From the NCBI GenBank assembly GCA_002702235.1, contig NZYO01000001.1, forward strand, positions 1 through 17,851: a stretch of DNA of 17,851 nucleotides. The letters run 5' to 3'. The DNA comes from Gammaproteobacteria bacterium. Lineage in GTDB: Bacteria > Pseudomonadota > Gammaproteobacteria > Poriferisulfidales > GCA-002705445. The notes under the pieces are model-generated. The model was not told the DNA's origin, made no database searches, and was given only the letters and a program-made list of their open reading frames with translations. How positions within the stretch are numbered: the first letter of the stretch is position 1; the number at the start of each line of letters is the position of its first letter. Both the position numbers and the translations under genes were made by a program. Shown here piece by piece: positions 15,876 to 17,851 of the stretch.

Positions 15876-15922
15876 TATTCTAAGCAAGGATGGCAACTCA
15901 GGTGGACAATTACCACCCTTGC
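15876..15922 (-). terminator. Hairpin after the beta-helix gene, probable weak terminator
   Basis: Minus-strand stem GCAAGGGTGG/CCATCCTTGC (arms 15913-15922 and 15884-15893) is 10 bp with one G-U wobble around a 20-base loop. The loop also holds CCACC that could pair with GGTGG in an alternative fold. It begins about 18 bases past the stop codon. The downstream stretch TTAGAATATTTTTCC is only moderately U-rich, so a leader-RNA role for the giant gene is possible. Confidence 0.5.
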
Positions 15923-15939
15923 GTAGAAATTAGTTCGTT

Positions 15940-17851
15940 TTACTTCATAAACATTACTTTTGTAACATTATTGAATCCAGGAGCATTCATTCTGATAAAG
16001 TATGTACCAGAAGCTACTGACTTACCAAGGTTATCTAAACCATGCCAAGTTACAGCATGAACTCCAGCGCTTTGAATTCCAGAAACTAAATTCTGAACTA
16101 CCCTACCTGTAATATCATAAACAGTTATTGCTACCTTACTCTCTGTAGGGATCGCATAACTAAATGTAGTAGCAGGGTTGAATGGATTAGGATAAGCTGA
16201 TGACAATGCATAAGTGTTTGGTAAAATATCAGATAATTCAATATTTGTTCTAACAACTTGATTTGCATCGAAAACAACACTTCCTACTTCAGTTCCTTGG
16301 AACTCTAGTACCAATTCCTCACCACTTACTGCACCATCAACAGCAGCAGTAGTCGGATCATCACCATAGATTGCTGAGGTCACTAAATATTTATCATCGT
16401 AAATATTCATAGAACCAACCAATAATCCAGACTCTGTTTTCACATCAACCCAACTATCATTACCAAGACTTGCCCCACCAGAATTAACTGTTCCATTAAT
16501 GAACATATATACTGGTGTAGGATTCAAGTTACCATTTACAGAATTTTCGATAGGTGAGTCAGAAGCAATAGCTACTCTTGCAGGACTTGTAGAGTATTCA
16601 AATGGTGTAGCTGTAGAGACCTTCACCCAATAACCCAAACCATTTTCCATAGAGGTTAATGTGTTTAAAAACGGAAGCTGGTCAGGATCATAAAGAATAG
16701 CGCCACCATCAAAACCACTTACGTATTCAAGTACGTCAGCATCAATTAATGATCCGAATGCTTGAGATGGAGGCATACTCATTTGAGGCTCGTATGCTAT
16801 TAAATTCCAACCTGCAGAGAGATTATAATTGATAGATGTGTCCGCACCGTGAAAATCCATCATCATAGACTCATGCATCTTAATATAATAACCTTTACCT
16901 ACTTCCAGCTCTCTTAGACTGCTGAATAAATCACCAGGCCTAAAATATCCTCCTGGGCTAGATACATAAGCTATGTCTTCCATCATCTCATGAAAAAAGT
17001 CAAAAGTTGTGCTGATATATGGATCTACATCCAAAGATATTAGATTCCAACCTTCTTCCATGTGTACCATGTCTGCAATATCTCCAGAAGCAACTGGGCC
17101 ACTGCCAAGTCTTCCTTCATCATCCAATATAGACCATCCCTCAAGCCAATTCCATGTGCCAAAAGCACCACGATATCCAGCTTGATCAAAGAATGGGTCG
17201 GAAGGAACCGCCTCAGCTGTTCTATATGCACTGCTGTGTCCTGAAGGTCTTGGATCTACCAACGCCATGGTATTTGATACGACCTGAGGATCTGTTGTGT
17301 CAGCAACGAAAGAATCTGATTCAGCAGCGTTACCAAATACATCATCAGAATTTGCAATAATATTCTGAGAAGACCAGTAAAGAGCATTTGGTGTAGCAGC
17401 CATATAATCATCACGATTCTGTGTTCTGACCTCAGTACCGACATCATCATTATCAAAACCATCATCATCAATATCAACAATCAAATAGTTAACATACATT
17501 CCGCCACAGCCTTCTCTAGCCTTCACACCATCACCTGCACCGTTACCAATACCAGGTCCAAGTATAGACACATTAGAGAATAATGGATTAGTTCTAGGTT
17601 GCGAATCTAAATCACCGCCTGTTTTGTTGTCCATCTCGTGACCTCGGTCAGATTCAGAATCCATTTTAACAAATAGGAACTGACCGCGACCCTGATATCC
17701 TTCATCAAGATCAAAAGCATCATCTCCAACTTGAACTACTGAACAATATTTTAGATCTACAGTTCCACCAAACATCTCAAAACCATCATCAAGATTGTAT
17801 GCAACCTCACAGAACTCAACTGTAGTTCCGCGACCAACACCAGCTAAAGTA
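15940..17851 (-). CDS. Secreted beta-helix-type protein with GWNLI repeats, divergent GDD module and T9SS tail (5' end outside the window)
   Basis: The reading frame is open to the right edge, so only the C-terminal 636 residues are visible; the Met encoded at 17773-17775 is internal, not the start. Visible residues 1-240 are a parallel-beta-helix-like region with EVAYNLDDGFEMFGG, VQVGDDAFDLDEGYQG and TNPLFSNVSILGP, a pattern seen in Bacteroidota/FCB secreted proteins that databases sometimes mislabel as transporters. Two copies follow of a domain bounded by EEGWNLIS and GYYIKM, then SAGWNLIA and GYWVKV (about 262-412). A shortened, diverged GDD module with AIYGDDPTTAAVDG follows (about 443-541), then a T9SS-type tail with AYPNPFNPATT and final Lys (about 545-636). 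Function is unknown; extracellular or surface location is inferred. The signal peptide must lie outside the window. Confidence 0.8.
   Translation of the reverse strand, partial: TLAGVGRGTTVEFCEVAYNLDDGFEMFGGTVDLKYCSVVQVGDDAFDLDEGYQGRGQFLFVKMDSESDRGHEMDNKTGGDLDSQPRTNPLFSNVSILGPGIGNGAGDGVKAREGCGGMYVNYLIVDIDDDGFDNDDVGTEVRTQNRDDYMAATPNALYWSSQNIIANSDDVFGNAAESDSFVADTTDPQVVSNTMALVDPRPSGHSSAYRTAEAVPSDPFFDQAGYRGAFGTWNWLEGWSILDDEGRLGSGPVASGDIADMVHMEEGWNLISLDVDPYISTTFDFFHEMMEDIAYVSSPGGYFRPGDLFSSLRELEVGKGYYIKMHESMMMDFHGADTSINYNLSAGWNLIAYEPQMSMPPSQAFGSLIDADVLEYVSGFDGGAILYDPDQLPFLNTLTSMENGLGYWVKVSTATPFEYSTSPARVAIASDSPIENSVNGNLNPTPVYMFINGTVNSGGASLGNDSWVDVKTESGLLVGSMNIYDDKYLVTSAIYGDDPTTAAVDGAVSGEELVLEFQGTEVGSVVFDANQVVRTNIELSDILPNTYALSSAYPNPFNPATTFSYAIPTESKVAITVYDITGRVVQNLVSGIQSAGVHAVTWHGLDNLGKSVASGTYFIRMNAPGFNNVTKVMFMK

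Noticed and set aside
15804..15896. N-terminal extension of the giant protein from an in-frame TTG
   Set aside because: It would place 31 charged and polar residues before the signal peptide, overlaps the hairpin region, and ignores the GGAG-spaced ATG at 15803.

Overview
This is an AT-rich window (about two thirds A+T by eye) in which all eight supported genes lie on the minus strand. I see no tRNA, rRNA, CRISPR array, transposase or integrase. No gene-free stretch exceeds 300 bases; the longest, 532-801, holds two inverted repeats. The four large proteins end in a C-terminal tail with a YPNPFN(P)-type motif and a final Lys, as in cargo of the type IX secretion system (T9SS; FlgD-like/Por sorting tails). 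With the low G+C and the style of the repeated modules, this points to the FCB group, most likely an uncultured marine lineage such as Candidatus Marinimicrobia (SAR406). That placement is inference.

Right half, in transcription order from the right edge. A 5'-truncated beta-helix-type secreted protein runs off the window edge (15940-17851). Next is a giant 2673-residue secreted protein (7782-15803), then a 1011-residue secreted protein (4570-7605), followed 18 bases later by a 260-residue secreted protein (3769-4551). All four share a module of roughly 100-140 residues whose core reads YGDDPSTPxxDG: one copy each in three proteins and six in tandem in the giant, nine in total. The giant and the 1011-residue protein also share Fn3-like repeats (five plus one). 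The giant has the most unusual architecture: one two-part beta-propeller domain of the choice-of-anchor I type is nested inside a second copy, and a lamin-tail domain (LTD) is nested inside the inner copy. The order is N1-N2-LTD-C2-C1. The 1011-residue protein independently carries an LTD nested inside a cadherin-like domain.

Left half. Housekeeping and stress genes occupy this part: an aquaporin (3063-3710), a small periplasmic TonB-C-domain protein (2521-2883), a PAP2 lipid phosphatase (1820-2347) directly followed by a GT-B glycosyltransferase (802-1818), and a thioredoxin-type arsenate reductase (145-531). The aquaporin has Val where the selectivity-filter Arg normally follows the second NPA, the signature of arsenite-conducting AqpS. 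Together with ArsC it suggests a reduce-and-leak arsenic detoxification pair, although the two genes are not adjacent. The PAP2/glycosyltransferase pair, one base apart, is probably a lipid-linked sugar or envelope function.

Punctuation. Clear or probable intrinsic terminators for the minus strand follow the giant gene, the 260-residue gene and the TonB-C gene. Weaker hairpins follow the beta-helix gene and the glycosyltransferase gene. The terminator of the 260-residue gene runs right up to the aquaporin start codon. I could not identify promoters with confidence.
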